Assembly (NCBI GenBank): GCA_951394405.1
Contig: OX596345.1
Span: forward strand, 1,798,001 to 1,862,000
From: Coprinellus micaceus
Taxonomy: Eukaryota; Basidiomycota; Agaricomycetes; Agaricales; Psathyrellaceae
Length of the DNA stretch: 64,000 bases
Reading direction: 5' to 3'
Shown: piece after piece, positions 1-12,864 of the stretch
How positions within the stretch are numbered: position 1 is the stretch's first letter
Layout: each line of letters opens with the position of its first letter
Translations under genes and position numbers: made by a program
The notes under the pieces: generated by a model
What the model was told of the DNA's origin: nothing
The model's input: the letters and a program-made list of their open reading frames with translations, nothing else
Databases searched by the model: none

Positions 1-454
1 GTCGTCTATAGATTGTGGTGCATCCAGAGGAGTGCCATCAATTGAAATTGTTTGTGCCTTCCGTTCAGCGTTGGTCCTCCTCCTCTGTCTCTGACAGCCT
101 TCCTGTGTAGATATCGTGCCTTGAAATTCACAAGTTGAATAGTACGAACCCATGGACCTCGAGGTCCTATTGCTTACGTAAGCAGTCCTGCTGACATAAG
201 CACTGCTTCTGTCGAAACTCTCGTCCTCTCCCTCGTCGCTTAGGACGTCTCCCACCACCCTCAAGGTCAGTGCGTCCCCCTGCTGCTCCAGAATCCAGGT
301 CGCATCGTTGGAGAAGCCATTTCAATCGCGTTCTCCAAGTTTTTCGGGCTCAAAATGTTGGATTCGCGGTTGGATGGGTCTCCGTGGACTCGGATGGAGC
401 CTTGATATGCACTTTTGAGGCTGATTTCTGGTCGTTTCGTTCTCTCCAGACGCC
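1..454. other. Upstream region and leader of the uL15 gene
   Basis: No gene is recognised here. The right part is the promoter and 5' leader of the uL15 gene. A GTCAGT donor at 266 and a pyrimidine-rich CTCTCCAG acceptor ending at 449, five bases before the ATG, fit a leader intron of 184 nt. Leader introns are common in fungal ribosomal protein genes, but this one is inferred from splice signals only. Confidence 0.4.
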
Positions 455-1057
455 ATGCCTACCCGCCTCTCGAAGACCCGCAAGCATCGCGGCCACGTAT
501 CCGCCGGTCACGGTCGTGTAGGAAAGCACCGCAAGCATCCCGGAGGTCGTGGTCTCGCTGGTGGTCAGCACCACCACCGGTGCGTCCTAGTGCTCCTCCT
601 GCAGATTCAGCGTTTCCTGACGATTGGAATATAGTACCAACTTCGACAAGTACCATCCTGGTTACTTTGGTAAGGTTGGTATGCGCCACTACCATATCAC
701 CCAGAACTTGTCCTGGCGCCCGGTTATCAACGTCGACAAGCTCTGGAGCCTTGTCCCCGCAGCGGAGAAGAAGGATCTGACTGCCGAGTCTGATGTCGTT
801 CCCGTTATCGACACCCTCCGACACGGCTACGGCAAGATTTTGGGCAACGGAAAGTGCGTAGCCTATTTTCTTCAGTCCAGAGCAGAAATCTTACCAGATC
901 TTGATAGGCTCCCTAACCTTCCTTTCATCGTCAAGGCCCGATTCGTTTCTGCCCTTGCCGAGTGCGTCGACTTGTTATTCAGTCTACGATTCGAAACTCA
1001 TATCTCTCCAGGAAAAAAATCAAGGAGGCCGGTGGTGTCGTCTCGCTCATCGCTTAA
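455..1057 (+). CDS. RPL28: 60S ribosomal protein uL15 (L27a / yeast Rpl28)
   Basis: Component of the cytosolic large ribosomal subunit. Exons 455-579, 635-853, 908-961 and 1012-1057 join into 147 residues (yeast Rpl28 is 149). The N-terminus [20 protein letters not shown] and the stretch [19 protein letters not shown] are hallmark uL15 segments rich in His and Arg that bury into rRNA. The C-terminus ends GGVVSLIA, as in the family. The three introns are 50-55 nt with GTGCGT donors. The ATG was chosen because it gives the canonical N-terminus and follows a probable leader intron. Identity is very secure; exon ends are inferred from frame and homology. Confidence 0.96.
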
Positions 1058-2493
1058 ATGTCATCTACTTTCCTACCTCATCCATGCATTTTCCATTCCA
1101 CTTATGAGCACACGACCATCAATCTCTATGCGCTATTCCAGCCAGCCCAAAAGTGCCATAGTGGGGGCGCCCATCATTGCGTGCTATCTGCCATCGGGGC
1201 GGGATAATCCACGCCTGCATTTTAGTGTCGTAGTTGGCGCCTACACGATACCGCCAAGGGCTAATCCGCCCAATGTGGTATCCATTGAGACTTTAGCCCT
1301 CCCTTCCGTTACTATACTGAGGCCCATGCTGCGGTCCGTGGCTGGTGTATGTGTGCTTGGATCCTCCGTTCCTCTAAGCGACCCTGTGGTCTCGAACTCG
1401 GGATAGTTTTGCTTGGATCCACATCATGAGTTCAGTCAAGAGTGGTATGGAGTCGAGGATATCCTCTCCATTCAATACCTTTGGCGGGGCTTCTTTAGCT
1501 AGACGAACCACTGGGGTCCTGCAACGTGTAGACGATCGTCGTAGACTAATTTTGGGCCAGTAATCGGAAAAGATTACCCTGAATTGCAGTGCACTCGCAT
1601 TGTGGGGTAAAAACCGCAGCGTCGATGTGTAAGTTTCCGGGTTCTCCATCAGTGGGGCAGTCTCTGTCCCTCTTCCCTTCCTACCACCACCACCATGTCG
1701 TCCCCAGCACATCGGTCTCCGCCTTTTCTGTATCCCTGGGAGCCTCCCAGAGTTGCAATTTCAAAATCGCATTCAGCGAGGTCCCGGATTAACCCCACAT
1801 GGGGCTTGTGCGCCTCGGAAGCAAATTGACTAGTAGGGCCCTTCCCTCGATCCCAATGCATCGAGGTCTGGGTTGGCTGTATAAAGGAGTTCAGGAATAG
1901 AACGGTGTGCATGCCCGCTTTATATCATTGCTGTCCTTCGAGGCTCGCTCTATCCAGGATCTAGCAGACACCGACAGACGCTTCACAGCGGCATTGCGGG
2001 GGCCGCGGGGGCCTCTGATGCTACGAGTCGTTCATCAAGCTGTCTTGGCTCTGCTTGCCCACAAGGGTTGCCGATGAAACCGAGATGGTGGTATCGTTTG
2101 ATTTTTACTAATGCCTATTTGCCTAGGGCTTCAATGGGGTCTACAGGTGTTGTATGCTAGATCCGGTATGAAGGCCTAACCGACAAGAGCTTTGTTTTGA
2201 GGCGAGTCGAGAGTCGAGTCCATCGTGCCCCGCAGCGGGGGGCTGGGATGGACTGCTGTTTGATCGCTCCGAGAGGCAAGTCACAACAGCGGCCGCCGAG
2301 CTTCTGGGTTTGCAATCAGTATTGCACATCTTCGTACCTCGGCGCCGTGGTGTGCAACACAAAATCGACGAGTATGGGTGTATAAGTTATAACTCTCCAC
2401 ACTCCTTCTGCCATCTTCATTCCTTTTCTCTCTCTTCCCCCTTCCTTCCCTTCCTCCCACTAATACGGCTGATTGAACCCGCTCCGTTCGATC
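1058..2493. other. Intergenic, no gene seen
   Basis: About 1.4 kb between uL15 and the ABC transporter. It contains the uL15 3' UTR and the transporter promoter; a CT-rich tract (about 2395-2460) lies just before the transporter ATG. Open frames here are short, overlap on both strands and match nothing I recognise. No tRNA cloverleaf was found. Confidence 0.5.
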
Positions 2494-5400
2494 ATGTCGC
2501 GCCCCAGCACCGCTCTGGACGAAAAGGCTGCTACGGCAGTCGACAATTCTAGGAAGCCATCGAAAGAAGAACTCAACGAGAAGGATACGAAGGATGCGAA
2601 GATCCTAGCGGCTCCAACGGAGGAGCCACAGACGCAGCCTGTGTCGTTCTTTAGGCTATTCAGGTACGTTCGGTTATTTAACCCCGCTTCGCGGTGCTCT
2701 CTGAACTTTTCGCGTATAGATTTGCGACGCGCTTCGAGCTTTTCCTCAATTTCATCGGTGTTTTCGCTGCAGCTGCAGCAGGAGCTGCCCAGGTGAGTCC
2801 CTAGTTATCTACGCAGCGACACGCAGGCCAATACCAGTGGAATAGCCCATGATGTCCCTCCTCTTCGGCAACTTGACCAAGGAATTCGTCGACTTCACCA
2901 CGACAAGCATGCTGGCGAAGGCAGGAGATGCAGATGCCATCGCCAACCTCCCTACACGAGCGGCCAATTTCCGTCGGGTCGCAGCCTTGGACGCCAGTTA
3001 CTTGACCTACATCGGTATCGCGATCTTTGTGGCCACCTACGTCTACATGTTCACCTGGGTATACACTGGGGAGATCAACGCCAAGCGGACTCGCGAGAAG
3101 TACCTCGAGGCCACCCTCCGACAGGATATTGCGTACTTTGACAAGGTCGGCGCAGGAGAAGTGGCGACTCGTATTCAGACGGACACCCGTGCGTTTTCAT
3201 ATCGGCGCTTTCGTGACCCGGTTCATTTAAGATTGTTCTTGCAGATTTGGTGCAACAGGCGACGTCGGAGAAGGTCGTGCTCTCCGTCAGCTTCATCGCA
3301 GCTTTCATCACTGGTTTCGCTCTCGGTTATGCTCGCCAATGGAGGCTGGCTCTCGCCATGACCTCGATTCTCCCCTGCATGGCTATCGCCGGTGCTGTCA
3401 TGAACAAATTCATCTCGGGCTACAAGCAGTGAGTAACTCTCGGTTTTCTACCTCCCCTGTTCTAATCCCGCTCCTCTAGGATGTCTCTCCAATATATTGC
3501 AGATGGCGGTAACCTAGCCGAAGAAGTCATTGGAACTGTTCGTACCGCACAGGCCTTCGGCACCCAGAATATTCTGGGTGCTCTCTACGATACCCATGTC
3601 GACAAGGCCCTCGTTGTCGAGCTCAAGTCATCTATGTGGCACGGTGGCGGATTGGCTTTCTTCTTCTTCGTCATTTACGCTTCCTACGCCCTTGCCTTCC
3701 ACTTTGGTACCACCCTCATCATCCAGGGACATGGTAAGCCGGTTCATCCCTCTGCTAGGTGCATCCCACTCACTGAATGTCTGAACCGTGTAGCGGACTC
3801 CGGGCAGGTCATCAACGTCTTCATGGCCATCCTCATTGGTTCCATCTCACTCACCATGTTGGCCCCCGAGATCCAAGCCCTTACCCACGGGTGCTCTGCT
3901 GCTGCCAAGTTGTATGAGACCATCGACCGCGTCCCCCACATCGATTCCGCCAACCCTGGAGGGCTCAAGCCGGAGACCGTCCAGGGCGAGATCACCCTCG
4001 AAGGAGTCCACTTCTCGTACCCCTCCCGTCCCACCGTCACGGTTACCAAGGGGCTCGATATCACTTTCCGTGCTGGCAAGACCGCCGCGCTCGTCGGTGC
4101 CTCCGGGTCTGGCAAGTCGACCATCATCCAGCTCGTGGAACGGTTCTACGATCCCACTCAGGGTATCGTGAAGTTCGACGGTGTTAACATCAAGGACCTC
4201 AACCTCAAGTGGCTGCGCTCGCAGATCGGCCTCGTCTCGCAGGAGCCTACCTTGTTTGCGACCACCATTAAGCAGAACGTCGCTCATGGACTCATTAACA
4301 CCAAGTACGAGAACGCGTCTGAGGAGGAGCAGTTTGCTTTGATCAAGGAGGCTTGCATTAAGGCTAACGCCGATGGGTTCATCTCCAAGTTGCCTAATGG
4401 ATACGACACGATGGTTGGAGAGCGCGGTTTCCTCTTGTCTGGTGGACAGAAGCAGCGTGTCGCCATTGCTCGCGCCATCGTCTCCGACCCTAGAATCCTG
4501 TTGCTCGACGAGGCTACCAGTGCTCTCGACACTCAGTCCGAGGGCGTTGTTCAGGACGCTTTGGATAAGGCTTCTGCTGGTGAGTACCTCCTTCGCTGTC
4601 TTTGGGTCCACTCGTGACTGACAACGTCCCAGGTCGCACTACCATCACCATTGCTCACCGTCTCTCGACCATCAAGGACGCTGATGTTATCTATGTCATG
4701 GGTGACGGCCTCGTCCTTGAACAGGGTACCCACAACGAACTCCTTGCCCGCGAAGGTTCCTACTCCCACCTCGTCGCCGCTCAGAAGCTTCGCGAAACCC
4801 AAGAAGCCGAGGCTGTCGATGCTGGCAGTGATGACGAAGAAGAAGACTTCCAGGCCGCCGCTCGTGAGGAAATCCCCCTTGGTCGTCGTAACACCGGTCG
4901 TTCCCTCGCTAGTGAGATCGTCGAACAGAGGCGTCTCGCTGTTGAAGGTCAGGAGGAGGAAAAGGACCTTGGCTTGCTTGTTCTCTTCAGGCGCATGGCG
5001 AAGCTGATGCCCGACCAGTGGAGGAACTATGCGATTGGAGTTGCTTTCGCTTGCAGTACGTTCTTCTCCTGGCGCTTATTGGGCGGAATACGAGACTGAT
5101 TGTCATTTATAGTGAGCGGCATGGTGTTCCCCGCTATGGGTGTCGTCTACGCAAAGGGAGTTGAGGGCTTCTCGCATCGCGACCATTCTGAACTGAGGAA
5201 GGCCGGCGACCGTAACGCCCTTTGGTTCTTCATCATCGCCATCCTCGCCTCCTTGGCCGTCGGTCTCCAGAACTACTACTTCGCCTGCGCTGCCGCACAA
5301 CTCACTGCCCGCCTCCGGTCTCTCAGCTTCAAGGCCATCCTCCGCCAGGATATCCACTTCTTCGACAAGGATGAGCACTCGACAGGTGCTCTCACTGCCA

Positions 5401-6989
5401 ACCTCAGCGAGAACCCCCAGAAAGTTAACGGCCTTGCGGGTATCACCCTCGGAGCTATCGTCCAGGCCCTCGCTACTGTCATCGCGGGCACCATTCTCGG
5501 TCTTATCTTCATCTGGAGGATCGCCCTTATTTCCCTTGCGTGCACCCCCGTCCTCCTGTCTACGGGTTACATCCGCCTCCAGGTCGTCGTCCTCAAAGAC
5601 CAGGCGAACAAGAAGGCACATGAGGAGTCAGCCCAACTGGCTTGCGAGGCTGCTGGGTCCATCCGTACTGTCGCTTCGCTCACTCGTGAGGCGGATTGCT
5701 TGAACCTCTACAGCAAGAGCTTGGATGTGCCGTTGCAGCAGAGCAACAGGACTGCCGTCTGGAGTAACGCTCTCTATGCCCTCAGCCAGTCGATCACCAT
5801 GTTCGTTATCTCGCTCATCTTCTGGTATGGATCGAGGTTGGTCGCCAATGAGCAAGCTAGCACCTTCCAGTTCTTCGTTGGTCTTATGGTACGCCCACTT
5901 CTGTTCCCGACTCGTATCCTTCGCCTAGCAGTCACTGACCCGTGTTCTTTTTAGTCGACTACCTTCGGTGCCGTCCAGGCTGGAAACGTCTTCTCCTTCG
6001 TCCCCGACATGTCGACTGCCAAGAGCGCCGGCTCCGACATTATCAGGCTGCTCGACTCCGTCCCTGAAATCGACGCCCAGTCCGAAGAAGGCAAGAAGCT
6101 CAGCCCTAAGGAAGTCAACGGACACCTCAAGCTCGAGAACATCCACTTCCGCTACCCCACCCGTACCGGCGTCCGTGTCCTCAGGGACTTGTCCATCGAG
6201 GTCCAACCCGGCACATACGTCGCCCTTGTCGGTGCCTCCGGTTGCGGAAAGAGTACGGTCATCCAGCTCCTCGAACGGTTCTACGATCCGCTTGCGGGCG
6301 AGATCCTCCTCGACGGGCACAACATCAGCGATCTGCACGTCCAGGAGTACCGAAAGCACATCGCACTTGTGTCCCAGGAGCCCACGTTGTACGCTGGAAC
6401 TGTTCGCTTCAACATCATGCTTGGAGCTACCAAGCCCGAGTCGGAGGTCACCCAGGATGAACTCGAGGCCGCCTGCCGCGACGCCAACATTTTGGACTTC
6501 ATCAAGTCCCTCCCCAACGGCTTCGACACTGAGGTTGGCGGAAAGGGTTCTCAGCTTTCCGGTGGCCAGAAGCGTGAGTTGGTTTCATTCTGTTGTGTAT
6601 CTAGCGGCGTTATTGACGGCACACTTTTAGAACGCATCGCCATTGCTCGTGCCCTCCTTCGCAACCCCAAGGTTCTCCTTTTGGATGAGGCTACTTCGGC
6701 ATTGGACTCCCACTCCGAGAAGGTCGTCCAGGCTGCGCTCGATCAGGCGGCCAAGGGACGCACAACCATCGCTATCGCTCACAGGCTTTCCACTATCCAG
6801 AACGCTGACAGGATGTAAGTTGCCCTCCCCTCCACGGACTTTCCGTTCGATTGCTCATACACATACCATTTCAGCTACTTCCTCAAGGAAGGCCGAGTCA
6901 GCGAGTACGGCACTCACGACCAACTCATTGCAAAGAAGGGTGACTACTACGAATACGTCCAGCTTCAAGCTCTGAGCAAGAACGAGTAA
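2494..6989 (+). CDS. ABCB-type full ABC transporter (P-glycoprotein / Pmd1-like multidrug exporter)
   Basis: ATP-driven exporter with the order TMD1-NBD1-TMD2-NBD2, in a membrane of the plasma or endocytic system. Eleven exons (2494-2663, 2720-2792, 2846-3188, 3245-3428, 3480-3733, 3794-4579, 4633-5055, 5113-5888, 5955-6573, 6631-6814, 6875-6989) join in frame to 1308 residues, the usual length for fungal Mdr1/Pmd1. NBD1 has Walker [10 protein letters not shown] near residue 443, signature LSGGQKQR and Walker [16 protein letters not shown]2 has GASGCGKST near residue 1096, LSGGQKQR (split by an intron) and [12 protein letters not shown]. Both catalytic sites look canonical, so it should hydrolyse ATP at both. 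A charged [14 protein letters not shown] linker joins the halves. Substrate cannot be told: fungal relatives export azoles, other xenobiotics or, for Ste6, lipopeptide pheromone. Confidence 0.94.
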
Positions 6990-8334
6990 TGGACTAATCC
7001 GAATTCATTATGTCTGATACCCATCGCTATATACTGAGGGGAGACGGCTTCCCAAGGAACAGGAAGGAAGTTCGAATTTTATTTAGATATCTACATATAC
7101 CCTAACATCAACGCCGTTATCACATCACCCACCACCATCCATAGATGTGTAGTTACCTGACTGATATCAACCCGCTTGGCTACTGCATCTGGCTCTACGC
7201 CGTTATACATACACACAGGCTACGCATCATGGACCTCGCTATGGCTCACCATCCAGTGGGTTTGGAGGGGTCGTGTAATTACGATACATCTCTGCTTGTC
7301 ATACTTAATCTGTTTTTGTTATCGACGTCATTCATTTGGTTTGCAAATTTGCGTACTGAGTAAGCGTTGGGTGAGCCCTTGGCAGTTCTCGTCCAAGGAG
7401 GGTAAAGGTTCGGACTCGCACAGCCTTGAGACGGGAGGGTCAAGACCAGCCACCGGGATCTGAGCCCCTCGGGTACTGGAGTACCTACTTGGGGCGTATG
7501 GTTGATTAAGCCAAGCTGATACCAAGGGCTTAGTGGCTACCCCGCGTCCAATTAGCTGCGCAAACAGCGCATGCTTCTAAATTGACCATATCTCGGCTGT
7601 GTCACAGAAACGGCCGACGACGAGGTACAAAAATCACGACACAGGGTTAGAAGCTCGTATCATACCGGGGTGAATGCAGGTGAATGCAGCTAGAAGCTCG
7701 GAATTGAGGAGGGGTCGGCATCAGTATGAATCTCTTAGGCGCCCATGTGCGGAACTGGCTGTATGGCCACAGCAGCCTCCAATCTTAGTGCTGTAGAGGT
7801 GGGCAGTACTCAAGGATTATTTGGCAGACAATCGAGGTGGGATACCAGATGTAACGAGTCTCTGTAGTATCGATATTATTCCTGCTGTTGTCGGGCGCTT
7901 ATTCACTGTTTCCCATAGCATGGGGACGCTTCCAGCAAACCTTGGTAATATTTAATCTCCAAAACCATCCGTTCGGCACGCCCGCTTCTTCTATGTCTCA
8001 TCTCGTTCCTCCATGCTTCGTTTCCCATTAGCGCGTTGTCCCTTGCCACCCCCATTTCATCTCTGGCTCCCTGAACCGGGGTAACACCTAGCCTGATAAA
8101 CTTTGGGCTACAGAGAGAAGCTCACGTTTCGGGTACAAACCTCCGCGCCTGCTCAGTTTGACTTTGAAGACAACTGAACCGGTGAAAGGCAACTCTCCCG
8201 GAATAGAATTATATCAAACATAGGGGCTTATCCAATTTAGAACTTGCCGAAGCGGCACGTGGAACCGAATTCTGGCGTTTCACTCAGCACTGCTCTTACC
8301 CTTTCCCCCATCTTCTCCTCCTGGTACCACCAGG
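6990..8334. other. Intergenic, no gene seen
   Basis: About 1.3 kb between the transporter and the RING E3 gene. It holds the transporter 3' UTR and the promoter of the E3 gene. A short direct repeat GTGAATGCAG occurs twice near 7670-7690. No coding potential is recognised on either strand. Confidence 0.5.
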
Positions 8335-10454
8335 ATGAGCTTTCTAAATTGGAGTATGTTTCCTGGAAAGGCTGTCGCCAATTCTGCCTAACAGAATGAC
8401 TAGATCAGCTGTCAGGCACCTTCCTGGGACGTCGCAGCCACCCCACACCAGGGCCCACCGTCGCTCAGGTGCCTGGTCCAACGACAGCGAACCCGATCAA
8501 CCACTTGTTACCTCAAAACGACGCCAATGGGAATGCGACGCCTAGGGACAAGAAGACGCTGGACCCCCTGTTTGGGCCCAACATTGGCGCGGTGACCAGC
8601 GGTCCTGCCTGGACTGCGTCCGTGGACAAGAAGATTGTCACAGACGACCTCACGCCGGACGTCGTTACGAGTTGGATAGAGAAGAGTAGAGACGTGAGTT
8701 TGGCCGCTGGATACGATACTGTCTGTTCACCGGGGTACCCAGGCATCTCAACCTACGACGACGCTCCAAGCCTTAGTCAATCTCAAACGGCCAACTATCA
8801 AACTGTCTCCTCTGCATCCCGAGGAGTCTGATGATTCAGAGCACTCGCAGCCCCACGGTCTCGAGTTTGAGTACGATTGCGACGCACCCAAGTGTGGCCT
8901 CTATGTCCACGTTTACCTTCCCAAGTCACACCCAGATGCTCCACCTGCCCCTCCACATCATCCGTACGCCAAGCTCCTCGTATTTGAAAGCGTCGTAGAC
9001 GGCGGATTCGGTAAACATCTGAAACTCGATGAGGGGGCGGTCCTCGAGTTGGGTCACTTCGAGCACCTTCCATTGGAGGCAGAACAACAGCAGCAGTCGC
9101 CACCACCATCGACAGTGCCGCCTTCGAATGATGAGACTGCTGTGACATTCCAAGAGCCGGCAACAGCGACGAGACAGAGAAGACGGTTTACGGCACTCCG
9201 CTTCCGGCGGGCGCATTCCTCCAACCGCAGTATCTCTGGCCCCGCGTTGGCCGTCGTCGATGCTGAACCACAGGTCGCTCAGGAAGGCACCACCGGCGCC
9301 GAACCCAAGAAGGACTTAGGCAAGACCGACTTGGACGACGGCGCCAAGGTTGTTATCCGGCTCGCTGCGCTTGATAGCCAAGGCACTGAGCTCGCGAATA
9401 TCAACGAACAAGTGACCTACCTCCACATTGTCCGCCTGGGCCCCAAGCCGACCGTTGCTGAGGGTGCTGAACCCACAGAAGACACACGACCGTGGGTCGT
9501 CAAGGTCGTCAAGCGGGAGGCGACGATCGGCCCCCATACGTTCCACCTCCACGAAATCTACGGTCTGACGTCTACCGCCACCTCGAAGCCCACTACCACC
9601 ACTCAACCTCCGACATCGACGCATACCTACCCTCCGACGGACACCCCAGCCACAGTCATAACAACTGACCTCGACGACGACCCCCAATCCGAATGTCTCC
9701 TCTGCCTGTCGTCCCCGCGCGAAGTCGTCTTGCTCCCCTGCAGGCATTTAGTTGCGTGCAAAGAGTGCGCGTTGAACATGGTGGAGTTTGGGGCCGGGGG
9801 CAATATCACGCAGCCGGATCCTACACCTTTGTCGCCTGCAGCAGCAGGGGCAAATGCGGGGGAGGAAGGAAATGCGAACGAGGGTGTGGCTGCGGTGCCG
9901 ACGCCAGGTGGAGGTATTACGCTTACAGTGAATGGGGCGAGGAGGAAGAGGAAGGCGAAGGGGTGGTTCTGCCCTGTTTGTCGGCAACGTGAGTTGCTTT
10001 TCTATTCCCGTTCAATTCAATGATTAATGTATGTGGTCCGTTCTACGCAGCGTACTCATCCCTCCTCCGAATCACAACTGCCCCTCCAACCGCCGACCCG
10101 AGCAAAGAGTTCGCGCTTGACGCCGACAATCCAGCTGCAGGCACGAACACGAACTCTGCCATGGACGCCCTACCGACCCTGGGCTCCCTCTCGCTCGGCG
10201 GGGACAACCGAAGTACCGGGAATAACTCGAACGATACCTCAGGGCGTTCAGGGCTCTTGGGGAGCATCAGGCCGACGTTCTTGAGGACGTTGACTGGTGG
10301 AAGAGGGGCGCCAGCAGCTGGAGCAGGGGTCGTGGGAGCGGCGACTGGAACAGGAGAGGCAGCAGGGCAGCAGGTTGAGATGACTGAGGGAGGGACGAGG
10401 CCGGTGCCATTGGATGTGGAAAGTACAGCGGGATTGGGGAGGACTGGGTCCTAG
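8335..10454 (+). CDS. MGRN1/RNF157-like RING-type E3 ubiquitin ligase
   Basis: Probable E3 ligase of the Mahogunin family. Exons 8335-8353, 8416-8693, 8743-9988 and 10051-10454 give 648 residues starting MSFLNWSTFLGRR. The conserved substrate-side domain runs from about TTLQALVNLKRPTIKL through LEFEYDCDAPKCGLYVHVY to the VKREATIGPHTFHLHEIYG segment, matching the vertebrate order. The C3HC4 RING follows: C417-x2-C420, C432-x-H434-x3-C438-x2-C441, then C509-x2-C512 and PYSSLLRI. The second and third zinc-ligand pairs are 67 residues apart instead of about a dozen, because of a Gly/Ala/Pro insertion. A low-complexity Gly/Thr tail follows. The first, 19-nt exon is supported by frame and by the SRR-like start, but is the least certain part. 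Confidence 0.86.
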
Positions 10455-11574
10455 ACTCCCTTTGTAACCTTGTGACCTCTGCCATCTCCGTGAAATCCGC
10501 CGTCTGTTCCCCTTCCTTCCTCCTTCCCCCTCTCTTATGTCCTTCTCTCCTTTTTTGCTCTCCTTTCCCACTGAACCTTCACCGTACCGGTGACCTTGCC
10601 GCCTCCCGCTGCATTCCGATCTCATCCTGATCTCTCTTCAATCTCCTGGCATTGGAGGGTCCTCGACCTTTCTGTGATTCGATTCGTCGGCAGACTTTTA
10701 TTGCTTTCCGCTTAGTTATCCGAGCTTCACGTTCTGCCCATGTTTTCCTTACAATTGTAGTTTTGCGATGGCTGTATGTACTTGTAACTTGTAGACGGAT
10801 GTGCTATTTTTTTGGGAATCCTACTGTACCGCCACGGATTTAATCAAATGAGTGAAAGTGAGAACAACGGCGAACACGCTTCAACTCCACCCAATTATTA
10901 CATCTGTGGCCCAGGGGTGGGGAGGTCGAGCGCCTAGACGTGCCGTACAAACTGCGTCAAACAGAGCAAACCATTATCTGAAGACCCAATTTCTACCTTA
11001 CACTCTACGCCCACTCTCGATGGCTGCTGAACTGCGTCTACTGTCACTATTAGAGGAGATACTCCTTCTCTGAGGCAGCCCACGCTGCACTAGGAGTCCG
11101 CCCACGGCGTGGCACGATGCGGAGCCACGGAATTTTTCTGATTTGTCTTCCCGAGTGCCCTCTCGCCTTGGAAGCCTGAGGACAATGATGGACGTCGAAC
11201 CTCAGCATTGTTCTCTAATGCTTGGGACATCACCTCAGGAGGATAGACAAAGGTCGCTCTGGCGGTGCTCTTATGAATGTCGCTCTTGTTTGTTTCTTGT
11301 TGTCTCCCTGGCGTTGGACAATATATGCACCTGAGAACCTAGTTCTGCCTTATTTCCTCCCCCCACACGCAGAATATGCTCGAAGCCTTGTCGACTCTCT
11401 CGTTCTTACCATGTCTACTCTCTGGAGCTCTACCATTGCCACACCAAACCAGTTGTGCGTATTCCGCTCGAAATTCCTTGGACCTCAGTTGACAACAAAT
11501 AGTTTGTCGTAGGTGTACCTGGTATTGGAAACCATATAGGAGGCTAACGCTGACGCCAGCCCTAATCAGCGACA
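10455..11574. other. Intergenic, no gene seen
   Basis: 3' UTR of the RING E3 gene (pyrimidine-rich to about 10650) and upstream region of the DUF6699 gene. Small open frames overlap each other and show no family resemblance. An additional 5' exon of the DUF6699 gene could lie at its right end. Confidence 0.4.
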
Positions 11575-12643
11575 ATGTCTTCAATACAACGTCCAAGGGG
11601 TGAATCACCCGCCGAGGTGGCCACTTCCAAATTGTTACTCACAGTACCATCATCAGCAAGCAGCGCCAACAGTCAGCCTAGCCTCAAGCCTTTCGTCGAG
11701 CCGGGACGAGAAAGAGCGTCCATCTGCTCCTCAGAAAGACGTAGAGTCTCCCCCAGCCATGGACCCTGCTCCTCAAAGACCTGAATGTCGCCGTCAACAG
11801 CTGGCCCAGACCACAGCCCCAGTGAACAAAGCGCTGCCTGCTCCTCCCCGGAAACTCTCTGCACGAAACCCGCTGAAACCACAGCAGGTTCAATCGAGGG
11901 AACTCACCCATTTTTTCACCCAGAGCCCGACGACCTTCTTGGTGGTCTCCGCCTCCGCCTTGAAGCGCGAGAGGCCTTCCACCTGGAGGCACGACTATCT
12001 TCCGTCGTCGGCGTCATGGCTCAAGCGACGCCTCGTCGCGGTCCGCGCCGTATTCGCCGGTACGTCTGCCCCCATCTTTGCTTGATGAGTCCCCTCACGT
12101 CCAGTAGACGAGTCGGCCTATCTCAGCCCACGGTACACCCTCAACTCCCTTTTGCGGCTCCCCTCTCCACCACCTTCGACTTACTTCTTCGATCTGCGAT
12201 GCAACCCCTTCTCCGCGTACCTCCTCCACCTACCTCACAGCCGCGGACCGGTCAATCACCTGCACCTGCTCCAAGTTGCGACCACGCCGCCGTCGTACGA
12301 AGAGCACCTCTGGCACCCACGTCTCCCCTGGACCATCACAGTGCGTTCGATGCGCACGAATGGGGTCCTGATCTCCGATATACTGGGGAACATCTATTCG
12401 CAGTTGATGTTACCCATTGGGAGCCAGGATTATTATAACCAGGACATGACGGCGGAGGACAGGGAGCGTATTGAGACGACCTACAAGGTCAGATGTAATG
12501 GGGCTATTGGGCTGTTGAGGGCAGGGATTTTGCGCATTGATTTCTTGGGCTCCGACGTTGGATTTGTGGGGTTGAGTAGGTCATGGAATGGGATGTGGGA
12601 GATACGTACGGTCGATATTAACCAAGCAGAAATAGAATCTTGA
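11575..12643 (+). CDS. DUF6699-domain protein (Agaricomycete-type, function unknown)
   Basis: Exons 11575-11599, 11664-12059 and 12108-12643 join to 318 residues. The N-terminal half is disordered and rich in Pro, Ser and Ala. The C-terminal half, from about DESAYLSPRYTLNSLL, has the DUF6699 pattern: a DLRCNPF strand, the VATTPP anchor, LPWTITV, then NGVLISDILGNIYSQLMLPI and a late RIDFLGSDVGFVGLSR strand. This domain is known to me only as a multicopy, uncharacterised fungal module, chiefly in mushroom-forming fungi. The second junction is firm. The first (short exon 1, 64-nt intron) is a best guess, since other ATG and splice choices exist upstream. Confidence 0.72.
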
Positions 12644-12864
12644 ACTTGACTTTCCACTTGCCTGCACTTCCGAAGTCTACGTAACGAGGGCAGCCCTGTA
12701 GTTCAATGGAGAACGATTAGTATGTACATTGTTGGATCCTGGTCATAGGATGGTGCAGTTGTGCTATTCTAAGCTAGATCGACAAGCCCGCCACGGGAAG
12801 ATAGAAGAATGCGGCACTTTCCAAGATACACCCTCGTTCGTTCATTTCGCACCTACTTCACAGC

